From Pelodictyon luteolum DSM 273 (GTDB lineage Bacteria; Bacteroidota; Chlorobiia; Chlorobiales; Chlorobiaceae), in assembly GCF_000012485.1 (NCBI RefSeq), contig NC_007512.1, positions 1,945,501 through 2,009,500 on the forward strand: a stretch of DNA of 64,000 nucleotides, written 5' to 3'. The notes beneath the pieces are model-generated. The model was not told the origin of the DNA, made no database searches, and was given only the letters and a program-made list of their open reading frames with translations. The position numbers were made by a program, and so were the translations under genes. How positions within the stretch are numbered: the stretch's first letter is position 1; each line of letters opens with the position of its first letter. Below, piece after piece: positions 47,164 through 55,790 of the stretch.

Positions 47164-48021
47164 CTAGCGCACCCTCATCCGAACATCAAACGGATCGCCG
47201 TTGAAACAGGTCAGCACACCCCCGACCGTCTGGACGACGGTCGAGCAGTTGGCGACGTTGAAGGAAAGATCGAGCCCCTGCGTGGCGCGAGTCACCGCGG
47301 CGTCAAGCTCGAACACGACGACCAGGCGGGCAACGTCGCCGAGACTGTTTTCGGCGATCCCGGAAGCAGGGATCTTGCCGCTTTCAGCCACAAGGAAGCG
47401 GCCTCCGGAGGAGTAGGACTGGGCATTGGACTCGAGGGAATTGAAATAGAAGGTCGTATAGCCCCAGTCGCCTAAGCTTGTGGCTATCTGGGCCGCCGTT
47501 TTCGGATCGCCCTTGTACCGGTATACCGTGGAGCCTGAACGGGAGTAACAGAGGGTGTTTACCGGCAGCGTCACCTGATCGCCGCCGCCGGGGTTATTGG
47601 TTGTATGCGCCCGAGAGAACTTCGCATGCGCCTTGACCTCCACCCTGGGAGCCAGGATCACGTAGCCGTGCGTGTATGTCCAGTCAGGCGGCCGCTCGAG
47701 CAGCGACGAGAGGAGTGAGGACTCGCCGTTCTTCACCTCCAGGAGCAGCGGCTCGGAGCCGCTCTCGAAAAGCTTTACTGCCGTATCGCCCGCATCGAAA
47801 GCCACGGAGGTAGTTGGCGACACCGGCGGCTCCGTGCAGAACCCAACCTCATAGATGAACACCCGGTAGCTGTCGGGCTCGATATAGCAGTTCCTCGCTG
47901 AAGTGATCTGGCCGCTGACGGGGTCGATCTGGCAGGCTTCGTCAGCTAATATAATCCCAGTAAAAAAGATGAACAAAAACGCCACTTGTAGTGGCAATAA
48001 TAAACGCTTCTGCTTATTCAC
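47164..48021 (-). CDS. secreted protein, unknown family
   Basis: A protein of 285 residues with a signal peptide (MNKQKRLLLPLQVAFLFIFF, cut near ILA-DEA). The mature part starts with ACQIDPVSGQITSARNCYIEPDSYRVFIYEVGFC, is rich in S, T, G and V and predicted mostly beta-stranded, and ends LDLSFNVANCSTVVQTVGG then a C-terminal FNGDPFDVRMRVR. Six Cys could form disulfides. I recognised no family. A fragment of a paralogue is next to it at 48098. Possibly an adhesin or surface subunit (inference from composition only). Confidence 0.72.
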   Translation of the reverse strand: MNKQKRLLLPLQVAFLFIFFTGIILADEACQIDPVSGQITSARNCYIEPDSYRVFIYEVGFCTEPPVSPTTSVAFDAGDTAVKLFESGSEPLLLEVKNGESSLLSSLLERPPDWTYTHGYVILAPRVEVKAHAKFSRAHTTNNPGGGDQVTLPVNTLCYSRSGSTVYRYKGDPKTAAQIATSLGDWGYTTFYFNSLESNAQSYSSGGRFLVAESGKIPASGIAENSLGDVARLVVVFELDAAVTRATQGLDLSFNVANCSTVVQTVGGVLTCFNGDPFDVRMRVR

Positions 48022-48044
48022 CGGCGAGATCCTCCGTCAGGATA

Positions 48045-48074
48045 GAAAAAAGCTCGGTCATATGGAGACCGAGC
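48045..48074 (-). terminator. intrinsic terminator after the paralogue fragment
   Basis: Minus strand GCTCGGTC/GACCGAGC stem with a 7-base loop followed by TTTTTTC. It separates the 48098 fragment from the 47164 gene. Confidence 0.75.
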
Positions 48075-48097
48075 CCTTGTTGCCTTGAAAATAAAAA

Positions 48098-48337
48098 TCA
48101 CCGAACCTGAAGATTAATATCAAAAGGCCCCCCACCCAGCCCGTTAAGCTGTCCCTCTGAAGGCTGTTTGACGGTACAGCCATGGCCAACGTTAAAAGAA
48201 AGACTTGCAGATGTCGTGGCCGGAGTAATGAACACGCTTCCAAGGTCAATCATCGCAAACAGCTTCTCAATTGTCCGCCATCTGATCATTTTGAACATCT
48301 TTTCCAAGGCGATATTGACCGTCAACCAAGTACGCAT
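48098..48337 (-). pseudogene. 3' fragment of a paralogue of the 47164 secreted protein
   Basis: The frame of 79 residues has no signal peptide. From residue 24 on it aligns with the C terminus of the 47164 product: KLFAMIDLGSVF...SASLSFNVGHGCTV against RLVVVFELDAAV...LDLSFNVANCSTV, and GGGPFDINLQVR against FNGDPFDVRMRVR. The conserved part covers only the last 55 residues, so about 230 residues are missing and it is probably a remnant. Local GC is lower (about 42% in 48241-48300) than in neighbours. Confidence 0.6.
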
Positions 48338-48439
48338 GAACTGTCAAACCTGCTGTTGATGTGCCTTGAAATTCGTAAGTCTGGGTCTGTCCGAATGTAT
48401 TCATATTCTCAACATATATTTTTCCCATCCGAGGCGCGG

Positions 48440-49540
48440 ATGCTGATGGAAAACCTCACCCAGAGCCGCGGGACAGTCAAAAAAGCCGTGGGGCGCAAGG
48501 CTGTCGAAGAACGATTGGTAAATATTTATGAATCAAGGGGCCCCGAGGCTCTCAACCGCATCAGGGATGAGGCCCGCAACATCTCAGCCGCTCTGGGTTT
48601 CGAGAAGGAATGCGGTATGCTGCATGACCTCATCGGGAGCATTCCAGGAACAAAAAGTGCCCGACTTTCGACAGTAGCGGGTCGCGCTCTGGCAAGAGGG
48701 ATACCTCTTGATGCCGCTCGTCTGGAACTGTTCGAAACATTGGCAGCTGCATTGCGGACAACGCCCCTCATGCAGAAACACACTCCGGCCACAACGGAAA
48801 CAGCTCACTTCAATTTTGCTTTTCTGGAGTCCTATTTCAGCAACTTCATCGAAGGGACGGAATTTGATATCTCTGAGGCCCGCCAAATTGTGCTTGAAGG
48901 CAAAATCATCGACCAACGCCCGAAAGACTCGCACGATATCCTTGGAGTATTCTGGCAGGCCATCGATCCGGGATGGTCACTTCAATCGACAGCACCGGGA
49001 GAAGCCGTCCTGCAGCAATTGCGACAGCGCCACCGTACACTGATGAAAGAACGGCCGGAAACGGCACCCGGTGACTTCAAGGACCGCGAAAATGGTGCCG
49101 GGAACACCACATTCGTCTTGCCGAAGAATGTCCAGGGAACACTGATAGAGGGAAGCAAACTCCTGCCTTCGGTGCCGCCCGGCATGGCAAGGGCGCTTCT
49201 TGCAATGTTCATCGTCTCGGAAGTACATCCGTTCATCGACGGAAACGGCCGGCTGGCACGCCTGGTCATGAACGCAGAGTTGTCGCTCATGCAGGCATGC
49301 AGAGTGATTGTACCAACACTCTTCAGAGAAGAGTATCTTGACTGCCTCCGTGTCCTCTCGCAGCGGGGACAACCCGGACCGTTCATTGCCGCCATGCAGA
49401 AAATCCAGCAATGGTCCGCCGCGTTCGACTACAATGATCTGGACAGGGTGATCGGCCAGATGCAGGCATGCAATGCATTCGAAAAATCCACCAGACAGTA
49501 CCAGTTGCTGAGCCCCCCCGAAAGTGGGCCTGAGAAATAA
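48440..49540 (+). CDS. Fic domain protein (class II, N-terminal inhibitory helix)
   Basis: Fic proteins transfer AMP or other nucleotides to Ser/Thr/Tyr of target proteins. A protein of 366 residues. The catalytic loop is HPFIDGNGRLAR with His263, Asp267, Asn269, Arg271 and Arg274 all present. An inhibitory motif (S/T)xxxE(G/N) is visible upstream as SNFIEG (Ser134-Glu138-Gly139), which blocks ATP binding in related proteins. The ATG at 48440 has a GAGG ribosome site; the frame also runs upstream to 48182 with no further homology. Intact and probably autoinhibited. Neighbours are unrelated, so no obvious target or antitoxin. Confidence 0.88.
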   Translation: MLMENLTQSRGTVKKAVGRKAVEERLVNIYESRGPEALNRIRDEARNISAALGFEKECGMLHDLIGSIPGTKSARLSTVAGRALARGIPLDAARLELFETLAAALRTTPLMQKHTPATTETAHFNFAFLESYFSNFIEGTEFDISEARQIVLEGKIIDQRPKDSHDILGVFWQAIDPGWSLQSTAPGEAVLQQLRQRHRTLMKERPETAPGDFKDRENGAGNTTFVLPKNVQGTLIEGSKLLPSVPPGMARALLAMFIVSEVHPFIDGNGRLARLVMNAELSLMQACRVIVPTLFREEYLDCLRVLSQRGQPGPFIAAMQKIQQWSAAFDYNDLDRVIGQMQACNAFEKSTRQYQLLSPPESGPEK

Positions 49541-49690
49541 ACACCGCCCGCCAGTGAACAAACCCAGCGCAGCCGCCATACATGAGGAAAAACGCTGAAA
49601 CCAACAGATGAAAGGGCTCAGCACTCGACTGATAGAGTCTAACCTGCCGTCCAGTTCCAAACGGCAAGGATGACGCCGCATCTCCAACCC

Positions 49691-49930
49691 CTAATCCCGA
49701 AGGCGGGAAAGAATGTCAACTGCGGTAACGCGGTGTTTGAAGGCGAAGGCGCCGTCAATATGGATGACGGGGATGCTGAAGCGGTAGCGGGACTCCAGAA
49801 CCGGGTCCTCCGTTATATCTTTTTTTTCGATGGTGAACGGCACCTCTTTCTGCACAGAGAGCAGTACTTCCATCGCCTCAACGCAGAGGCAGCATTCAGG
49901 CCTGCCGTAGATGGTTACCGTTCGGGGCAT
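49691..49930 (-). CDS. glutaredoxin family protein
   Basis: A small thioredoxin-fold protein of 79 residues: MPRTVTIYGRPECCLCVEAM with redox motif CCLC (Cys13-x-x-Cys16), a cis-Pro loop FSIPVIHIDG and a shortened C terminus (HRVTAVDILSRL). It belongs to the DUF836/glutaredoxin-like group rather than the classical CPYC glutaredoxins. Start 13 bases after the hisS stop, so the two share a transcript. Confidence 0.85.
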   Translation of the reverse strand: MPRTVTIYGRPECCLCVEAMEVLLSVQKEVPFTIEKKDITEDPVLESRYRFSIPVIHIDGAFAFKHRVTAVDILSRLRD

Positions 49931-49943
49931 ACAGCTCAGGCCC

Positions 49944-51236
49944 TCAAGCCTTGAGGCCTTCGCGGATGGAAGGCTCGCGGAGGATTTCGATGATGGCCTG
50001 GAGTTCAAGGGTGGTCTGCTCGGAGGTGACGAGGTTCTTCAGTGCGTACTGCCCCGACTCTAACTCCGACTGCCCCACGAACAGGGCATATCCGGAGCGG
50101 ATCCGGTTGGCTTCGCGCATCTGCGCCTTCATGCTTCTTGCAGCAAGGTCGATTTCGGTGCTGATGCCGGAGCGGCGCAGCTTGAAGGCCACCTGCATAC
50201 CATGGTCGGCAAGCTCAGACTGCTGCACCACCACATACACGAGGGGACCATGCGGATTAAGGGTAGCGAACAGCCCCTGCTTCTCCATGGCGATGAGCAG
50301 CCGCTCCATTCCCACCGCAAACCCTACCGCCGGCATTTCCTTGCCTCCGCCGAGTTCTTTTGCGAGCCCGTCATAGCGTCCACCGCCACCTATCGCATCC
50401 TGTGCACCGAGCGCCGTGCTCTGCACTTCAAAGGCCGTATGGCAGTAGTAATCGAGCCCCCGCACGAGGAGGTGGTCGACGTCGTAGTCGATACCGCGGT
50501 CCGCAAGGAACCGCAATACAGCCTCGAACTCCCGGACCCCTTCCGCCTTCACGAAATCGAACAGGCGCGGAGCGCCGGTGATCATGTCCCGGAGAGCGGG
50601 GTTCTTTGAATCAAGGATACGAAGAGGGTTCTTCTCGAGTCGCTCTTTCGAGGACTCGTCAAGCTCCCCTTCATACGGCTGAAAATAGGAGCGCAGCGCC
50701 TCACGGTAGCGCGCACGGTCCTCAAGGTCGCCGAGGGTGTTGATACGGAGGCGAAGGCCTGAGAGGCCGAGCGTTTCGAACACCTGCATCATGAAGGTGA
50801 GCACTTCGGCCACCGCCGCAGGAGAGGACACGCCGAGCAGTTCGGCGCCGAACTGCGAGAACTGCCGCTGGCGGCCCGCCTGGGGGCGCTCCTTGCGGAA
50901 CAGTTCGCTGATGTAGTAGAGTTTATGGACAGGGGCCTGCGAGAGCAGGTTCCGCTGCAGGGCGGCACGCATCACGCCGGCAGTCATTTCGGGACGGAGG
51001 GTAAGGGAGCGCCCGCCGGGGTCGGGCAGGAACGTGAACATCTCCTTGCCGACAATGTCCGTGGTGGCCCCTATGCCGCGCTGGAACAGTTCAGTGTACT
51101 CGAACACCGGCGTGCGCACCTCGCTGAACCCGTAGAGGGAGGCCAGGGTATGCACCACCTCCTCAACATGTTTCCACTGTGCTGCCTCTTCAGGAAAGAT
51201 ATCCCGTGTTCCCTTTACTGCCTGATACTGCGACAT
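49944..51236 (-). CDS. hisS: histidine-tRNA ligase
   Basis: Charges tRNA-His. A protein of 430 residues: start [17 protein letters not shown], class II motif 1 and motif 2 ([31 protein letters not shown]-type), the HisA motif [14 protein letters not shown] and the GGGGRYDGL loop, and the C-terminal anticodon domain. Complete. Fifty-eight bases downstream of the PTS IIA-like gene on the same strand. Confidence 0.97.
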   Translation of the reverse strand: MSQYQAVKGTRDIFPEEAAQWKHVEEVVHTLASLYGFSEVRTPVFEYTELFQRGIGATTDIVGKEMFTFLPDPGGRSLTLRPEMTAGVMRAALQRNLLSQAPVHKLYYISELFRKERPQAGRQRQFSQFGAELLGVSSPAAVAEVLTFMMQVFETLGLSGLRLRINTLGDLEDRARYREALRSYFQPYEGELDESSKERLEKNPLRILDSKNPALRDMITGAPRLFDFVKAEGVREFEAVLRFLADRGIDYDVDHLLVRGLDYYCHTAFEVQSTALGAQDAIGGGGRYDGLAKELGGGKEMPAVGFAVGMERLLIAMEKQGLFATLNPHGPLVYVVVQQSELADHGMQVAFKLRRSGISTEIDLAARSMKAQMREANRIRSGYALFVGQSELESGQYALKNLVTSEQTTLELQAIIEILREPSIREGLKA

Positions 51237-51294
51237 AAGCCCCTTTTACCTCTCTAATAACCTTGCTTGCGTTTGTAATGGATAGATGGGCCGC

Positions 51295-51765
51295 TCAGAT
51301 CTGCGGCAGATCCTTCTCCTCTTCCCTGAACATCTCGAGGACTTCAGTCGAAGACTCTGCCCGGCAAATCTTCTCCCTGACGTCCGCCCGCCCGGCAAGC
51401 CGCGTGATGCGCCCGAGCAGCTTCAGGTGTTCGGCAAGCATGTCCTCGGGAGTGGCCAGAAGGAATATGATCTCCACCGGCTCGCCATCGATGGCGTCGA
51501 AATTGATATCCTCTTTGAGGGTCGCGATGGCAAGCACGGGGTGGGTAACCGCTCCGGTCTTGGCATGGGGAAGGGCGATCTTCTTTCCGATGCCGGTCGA
51601 CATCTCCTGTTCCCGCTTCAAGACATCAGCCCGAAGCCTGTCGATATCCCGCACCCCCGGATGCTCCAAAACGATCGAAAGCATTTTTTCTATCACCTGT
51701 TCCTTGGTCTCGAGTACGAGGTTCAGGGCAATGTACTTTTCGGAGAGAAGGCTTTCAATCTTCAT
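51295..51765 (-). CDS. PTS IIA (PtsN-like) protein
   Basis: A protein of 156 residues of the fructose/mannitol IIA type. The phosphorylated His67 is in KKIALPHAKTGAV, followed by LLATPEDMLAEHLKLLGRI. No PTS membrane component is nearby, so a regulatory PtsN-type (nitrogen PTS) role is likelier than sugar uptake. The ATG at 51765 is chosen; the open frame upstream is non-homologous. First gene of a probable operon with hisS. Confidence 0.9.
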   Translation of the reverse strand: MKIESLLSEKYIALNLVLETKEQVIEKMLSIVLEHPGVRDIDRLRADVLKREQEMSTGIGKKIALPHAKTGAVTHPVLAIATLKEDINFDAIDGEPVEIIFLLATPEDMLAEHLKLLGRITRLAGRADVREKICRAESSTEVLEMFREEEKDLPQI

Positions 51766-51875
51766 TATGACATTCTTACGGGACCGGGTTGCTGGAGCTG
51801 CGGGGCAGGGCACGAAAGAGGGGCCCCACCATTCAAATTGAAACGCAAATATACGCAATAGGGAACGAACCTCTA

Positions 51876-52004
51876 AACGGAGAACACCCCCCAGACCGAA
51901 CGGAAGAGAATCCATCTTCATCCCTACAAGGGAAAGCATGCAAGGATAGAGCCTTAATGAAATTCTTCGAAGATTACTTTGACACTGAGCCAACGGAGAA
52001 CACC
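51876..52004 (+). repeat. 13-bp direct repeat AACGGAGAACACC
   Basis: Copies at 51876-51888 and 51992-52004. The second is immediately followed by an ATG (52006) and contains GGAG, so it could act as a ribosome site. Confidence 0.6.
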
Positions 52005-52034
52005 TATGGATGCAACGAGCGTTATCAACAGTGA
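51957..52034 (+). CDS. possible 25-residue peptide, unsure
   Basis: MKFFEDYFDTEPTENTYGCN, then ERYQQ. Acidic, no family, weak ribosome site. It overlaps the 52006 frame in another phase; at most one of the two is likely real. Confidence 0.15.
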   Translation: MKFFEDYFDTEPTENTYGCNERYQQ

Positions 52035-52083
52035 AATCAGGAGGGTGCTCAAAGAGAGGAGAATGCGATGGCTCAAGAAATAA
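52006..52083 (+). CDS. possible 25-residue basic peptide
   Basis: MDATSVINSEIRRVLKERRM, then RWLKK, stop TAA. Its C-terminal two thirds form a basic amphipathic helix. It is preceded by GGAG inside the 13-bp repeat, eight to nine bases ahead of the ATG. No known family. Confidence 0.3.
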   Translation: MDATSVINSEIRRVLKERRMRWLKK

Positions 52084-52137
52084 CCTGAGGAAATCCGCCG
52101 TTCACGCTGCATGCAGCCCACCCGCAGAACGTAATCT

Positions 52138-52953
52138 TTACCGTGTCAAGAGGTAAACGAACGGTGCAACGAACATCACCGTGTCGAACCGGTCCAAGAC
52201 CCCCCCATGGCCGGGGATCAGCGCGGAAGAATCCTTCACTCCGGCATCGCGCTTGAACATGGACTCTATGAGGTCACCGGCAGGACTGAACAGGCCGATG
52301 AGGGCACCGGCAAGCAGTGCGGTCTCACGGGTGAGGGAAGGAACGAAAGAGGAAAAAGCGAACGCTGCTGCAACACTCCCTGCCACCCCGAAAAAGAACC
52401 CCTCCCAGGTCTTGTGCGGGCTGTGGCGGGGGAACAGTTTCCGCCGGATCAGTTTCCCTCCGGCAAGACTCCCACCGAAATAGGCGGAAATGTCCGTCGC
52501 CCAGATAGAGATGAACATCAACAGCACCATGGCCTCCCCCGTACCGTTCATCGGTTCCATACGAAGGCGCAGAAGGGCACCGAACGAGAGGTTGACATAG
52601 AGCAGGCCGGCAAGAGCCGAACCGAGGTTCAGGAGCGGAGAGCCCGCCGTCATAAAGAGCTCAAGCAGGAACAGCAGCATCACCGCCAGAAGAAACGCCA
52701 CCCACGGCTCCACAAGGCCGTAATAGAAATCCCCCTGCAGCAGAACGGTGGAGAGCAGCATGAGCCAGAGCGCAGGGGGATGGGCCCGGTGCGAAGCAAG
52801 GCGGTGGAACTCGTAGGTGGCAAGCAGCGCAAGCAGCAGGAAGAATGCAAAAAAGAAGTCGCCGCCCGCCCTGATGACCAGAAGCAGGAGCGGAATGCCC
52901 ACCACAGCCACCAGCACGCGCTGCAGAAGATTGATGCTCAGAAGTTTACCCAT
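52138..52953 (-). CDS. cdsA: phosphatidate cytidylyltransferase
   Basis: Makes CDP-diacylglycerol, the precursor of all phospholipids, in the inner membrane. A protein of 271 residues with about eight membrane segments and the C-terminal signature SPAGDLIESMFKRDAGVKDS followed by IPGHGGVLDRFD. The ATG at 52953 is chosen; the long upstream frame is over the CPBP gene. Eleven bases separate the two genes. Confidence 0.96.
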   Translation of the reverse strand: MGKLLSINLLQRVLVAVVGIPLLLLVIRAGGDFFFAFFLLLALLATYEFHRLASHRAHPPALWLMLLSTVLLQGDFYYGLVEPWVAFLLAVMLLFLLELFMTAGSPLLNLGSALAGLLYVNLSFGALLRLRMEPMNGTGEAMVLLMFISIWATDISAYFGGSLAGGKLIRRKLFPRHSPHKTWEGFFFGVAGSVAAAFAFSSFVPSLTRETALLAGALIGLFSPAGDLIESMFKRDAGVKDSSALIPGHGGVLDRFDTVMFVAPFVYLLTR

Positions 52954-52964
52954 ACAGACACCTG

Positions 52965-53876
52965 TTACGAAGAGGAAGCAATGGCGGAAAAACGCCGCAT
53001 CACCCAGATGAACAACCACAGCGACAGCAGCAGGAGCACCCACCACCAGACCTTGAACAGCAGCAGTTCCGGATCGGAACCCGCCACCGGCGAGCTGCCG
53101 GCCGACAGAAGAAGCAGGAGCGCGGCCATGTTGTTCACAAAATGAACCGACACCGGCACGGCAAGGTTGCCGGTTCTGCTGTAAATATAGCCAATATACC
53201 AGCCAAGCAAAGCAAGGGGAAGAAGATTGGCCGCACTCATATGGAAGAAAGCGAACATGGTGCCGGTAAGCAGCACTGCCGAAAACGGACGCATTGAGCG
53301 GGTATAGTTCCCCTGCACATATCCCCTGAAGAGCAGTTCCTCCGTCACCGCCGGAACCACAGCCAGTACCGAGGCCACCACAAGGAACTCCCCCACTGAC
53401 CCGGCATGGGCAAGCTCGGCGATGAACACCTCCATCACCGCCTGCTGGCGCACCACCTCCGCGCCGGCAGCACCAAGCGCTGGCCAGAGAAAGAGGTTCT
53501 GCAGCCCGGCCACCGTAAACACGAGCGGCTGAAGCAGGAACACCCCGGCAACCGCAAACCCCGCAAGCCGCCAATCAAACCCTCCACGGACTCCAAGAAA
53601 CCGCAGGCTTTCCAGTGAAAAGAGTGGGGCGCGCACATGCCATGCCGCAAGCAGCAGCACCGGCAGCGCAAGCATCATGAGTTGGCCCGAAGCCTGTGCC
53701 ATCCGAAGCGGACCGAGCAGCCCGCCGATGCCGCCACCTCCAAGCACGGCCTCGCCACTTCCCCCCGCAAGCGAGAACAGCAGCGCACCGGCAACAGGGT
53801 ATAGAACCATCGTTGCGAGCAGAAACAGGGTGGTGAAAAGAAAAGAAGGCCGGCGCACGGCGACTGGATCCATCAT
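52965..53876 (-). CDS. CPBP family intramembrane protease
   Basis: A protein of 303 residues with about seven to eight membrane segments. The Abi/CAAX-protease motifs are EELLFRGY (E-E-x-x-x-R-G), FAFFHMSAAN (F-x-x-x-H) and HFVNNMAA (H-x-x-x-N). Such proteins cleave membrane-buried substrates; roles in this group are unknown. Upstream of cdsA on the same strand. Confidence 0.9.
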   Translation of the reverse strand: MMDPVAVRRPSFLFTTLFLLATMVLYPVAGALLFSLAGGSGEAVLGGGGIGGLLGPLRMAQASGQLMMLALPVLLLAAWHVRAPLFSLESLRFLGVRGGFDWRLAGFAVAGVFLLQPLVFTVAGLQNLFLWPALGAAGAEVVRQQAVMEVFIAELAHAGSVGEFLVVASVLAVVPAVTEELLFRGYVQGNYTRSMRPFSAVLLTGTMFAFFHMSAANLLPLALLGWYIGYIYSRTGNLAVPVSVHFVNNMAALLLLLSAGSSPVAGSDPELLLFKVWWWVLLLLSLWLFIWVMRRFSAIASSS

Positions 53877-53929
53877 GCGGATGAAAAGCTTGAAACATTA
53901 CAAGAAACTGCGCTCTCTGGCGCTCATGA

Positions 53930-53977
53930 ATAGAGGCGGTCATAAAGGCGATCATAGAGGCGATTATAGAGGCGATC
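53930..53977 (+). repeat. four tandem 12-bp repeats
   Basis: ATAGAGGCGGTC, ATAAAGGCGATC, ATAGAGGCGATT and ATAGAGGCGATC. They lie 54 bases upstream of the CPBP gene start, in its likely promoter region. Confidence 0.75.
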
Positions 53978-54055
53978 ACTGGCTTCCTCGACAGCAATAC
54001 CTACCATGACACCACCCTCAGTGACGAAGCACTGTCAAGTATGCAATATCAATAC

Positions 54056-54161
54056 TGACGGCTCACATTCAAAACTCACTCAGTCGATGCGCCGGTTTTC
54101 CTGCCCGGCACTGGGCAAGTTGCTGTAATGGCAATACCCCCAAAGAAAGACTGAGCCGTCA
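54056..54161. repeat. perfect 10-bp inverted repeat flanking 86 bases
   Basis: TGACGGCTCA (54056-54065) and TGAGCCGTCA (54152-54161). The inner part contains TGCCC/GGGCA hairpin arms near 54102-54118. The right arm ends eight bases before the ATG at 54170. Could be a small non-autonomous element or a regulatory structure, or chance. Confidence 0.4.
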
Positions 54162-54169
54162 ATAAATGC

Positions 54170-54520
54170 ATGTCGGTCGTTCCGGGCAGGCGGCAGCTGG
54201 AGATCAACCACCCGATCCTTGGCCTCTACCGGATGTACCCCATTGCGATTCAAGAAGGCGGTTTACTGGAGTCGGTCGAACGCATCACATTCAATGGACA
54301 CGCAGCGCTGGTTGCCATGCCCCTTCGGGCATTGCTGGACATCATCTGCCGTCGAAAGCTCGCCCCCGAAGAGGTAAGGGGATTTGCCGATGCCATGCGC
54401 ATTGATGTTGAGCATCTCCGGAACATAGCTCCTGAAGTTTGGCAGTCCATGGGCCGGGTGTATCGGCACAAACGGATGACTCTCTGCATCACGGCACTGC
54501 GCGAGGCATGCAAAAAGTAA
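54170..54520 (+). CDS. unknown protein
   Basis: A protein of 116 residues: MSVVPGRRQLEINHPILGLY opening, a strand-like first half, then a helical half (LDIICRRKLAPEEVRGFADAM, WQSMGRVYRHKRMT). No signal peptide or membrane segment and no family recognised. Isolated between the CPBP gene (divergent) and the first GT9 gene (160 bases downstream). A different-frame ATG four bases earlier gives only shadow sequence. Confidence 0.5.
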   Translation: MSVVPGRRQLEINHPILGLYRMYPIAIQEGGLLESVERITFNGHAALVAMPLRALLDIICRRKLAPEEVRGFADAMRIDVEHLRNIAPEVWQSMGRVYRHKRMTLCITALREACKK

Positions 54521-54679
54521 CCGGCAGTACAGAGAAAACAACCTGACCGGCCAACATGACACATTGGAGATCCTCCCGGCCATGCCGCAGAGGACCCAAT
54601 GCGTCGCATCAAAAAAATCACAGAGAAACCGTACATTGCAGGGCATTAAAAAATCAACACCCAACGACACGCCCCCGTT

Positions 54680-55762
54680 TTGGAACAGAGTACCGACCCC
54701 AAACAAGGTCATGTGACCGGAAAGAGAAAAGCCGTTGCCCGGCTGCTCCAGGCAGTCTCCCGGTTCCGCTCACACCGGCTCAACAATCATGAAAATAAGC
54801 CGATCCGCTCCATCGCCATCCTCATGGTCGGCCGGTACGGCGACAGCATCCTTCTCACAAAACTGCTGCGCCAGCTGAAGGCAGCACTTCCGGATACCGA
54901 GCTCCATGTCATCACCTCGCGGACTGGAACGGAGGAGTTCTTCCGCTACTCACCCTATGTATCGGGGACCTTCTGCCTGAAAAGCGGGATAGGGGTCTGG
55001 GTGAAGTTCCTCCTCACCCACCGCTACGATGTTCTCTTCAACCCGAAAGACTCCCCCTCAACCAGCAACCTTCTCCTCTGCACCATCTTGAGGGCCAAGA
55101 TCAAGGTCTCGCACAGCCATCCCCTGCACGAAGGCATTTTCGATCGGCTCGTCAAGATCGACCACCTGGATCATGTAACCGAGCAGAGCGCCGGCCTCCT
55201 CGATGCGCTCGGCTTCGACCGGAAGAAGTACGCCGCCTTCTATCCCGAAATGCCATGCTACCCCGTCGGCAGGAATGTCAGGGAGTTCAGCCGTTCGATT
55301 TCCCTGAAAGGGTGCATCGGCATAAACCTCAGCGCAGGAGGCCCGTCGCGCTACTGGACCCTCGAGAAGTGGGAGGCGCTCGTCAGGGAGTTCCCCCTCC
55401 ATCAGTTCGTCGTGTTCTCAGCAGGGAACGACACTGCCGATAAAAAGCATCTTGAGGACACCCTTCCGAACATCATCCCCTCCCCGGCAACAGCGAATCT
55501 CGGAGAGGTCGCCACCATCCTGCAGCAGCTGGATCTGCTCGTAACCCCCGACACTTCGCTCGTGCACATGGCCGCATGCTTCGATACCCCGGTCATCGCA
55601 TTCTTTCCCAGCGACCTTAAAGCCATGAAAGGCTATGGCCCACTCAGCACCACAAGCACCATCGTAGCCTCTGAAACCTACCTGGTTAGAGATATCAAGG
55701 TCGGAACCGTTGCCGAAGCCATCCGCTCGATGCAGAGCTCGCTCAGGCGGATTACGGGGTAA
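54680..55762 (+). CDS. glycosyltransferase family 9 (heptosyltransferase-like)
   Basis: A protein of 360 residues of the LPS heptosyltransferase superfamily. N-terminal ILMVGRYGDSILLTKLLRQLK (G-D-x-x-x-x-T-P/K-x-x-x-L) and the C-terminal nucleotide-sugar site LLVTPDTSLVHMAACFDTPVIAFF (D-T-S/G-x-x-H). It shares motifs DVLFNPKDSPST and IPSPAT with the 58502 protein. First gene of the plus-strand surface-glycan set; its 3' end is close to the GT39 gene. Acceptor and sugar unknown. Confidence 0.88.
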   Translation: MEQSTDPKQGHVTGKRKAVARLLQAVSRFRSHRLNNHENKPIRSIAILMVGRYGDSILLTKLLRQLKAALPDTELHVITSRTGTEEFFRYSPYVSGTFCLKSGIGVWVKFLLTHRYDVLFNPKDSPSTSNLLLCTILRAKIKVSHSHPLHEGIFDRLVKIDHLDHVTEQSAGLLDALGFDRKKYAAFYPEMPCYPVGRNVREFSRSISLKGCIGINLSAGGPSRYWTLEKWEALVREFPLHQFVVFSAGNDTADKKHLEDTLPNIIPSPATANLGEVATILQQLDLLVTPDTSLVHMAACFDTPVIAFFPSDLKAMKGYGPLSTTSTIVASETYLVRDIKVGTVAEAIRSMQSSLRRITG

Positions 55763-55790
55763 TCTTCGTATATTCGGCCATTACCGGAAC

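Larger units (their letters stand above)
51766..52137. other. 372-base stretch without a clear gene
   Basis: Between the PTS IIA start and the cdsA stop. It holds two very short plus-strand frames (51957-52034 and 52006-52083), a 13-bp direct repeat and nothing else recognised. GC is lower in its middle part. Confidence 0.6.

Noticed and set aside
48182-48439. 86-codon N-terminal extension of the Fic protein
   Set aside because: It lies over the minus-strand paralogue fragment, has no Fic-type content, and the ATG at 48440 has a good ribosome site.
54056-54161. Insertion sequence
   Set aside because: No transposase frame inside, no target-site duplication at the ends; only a possible miniature element remains.
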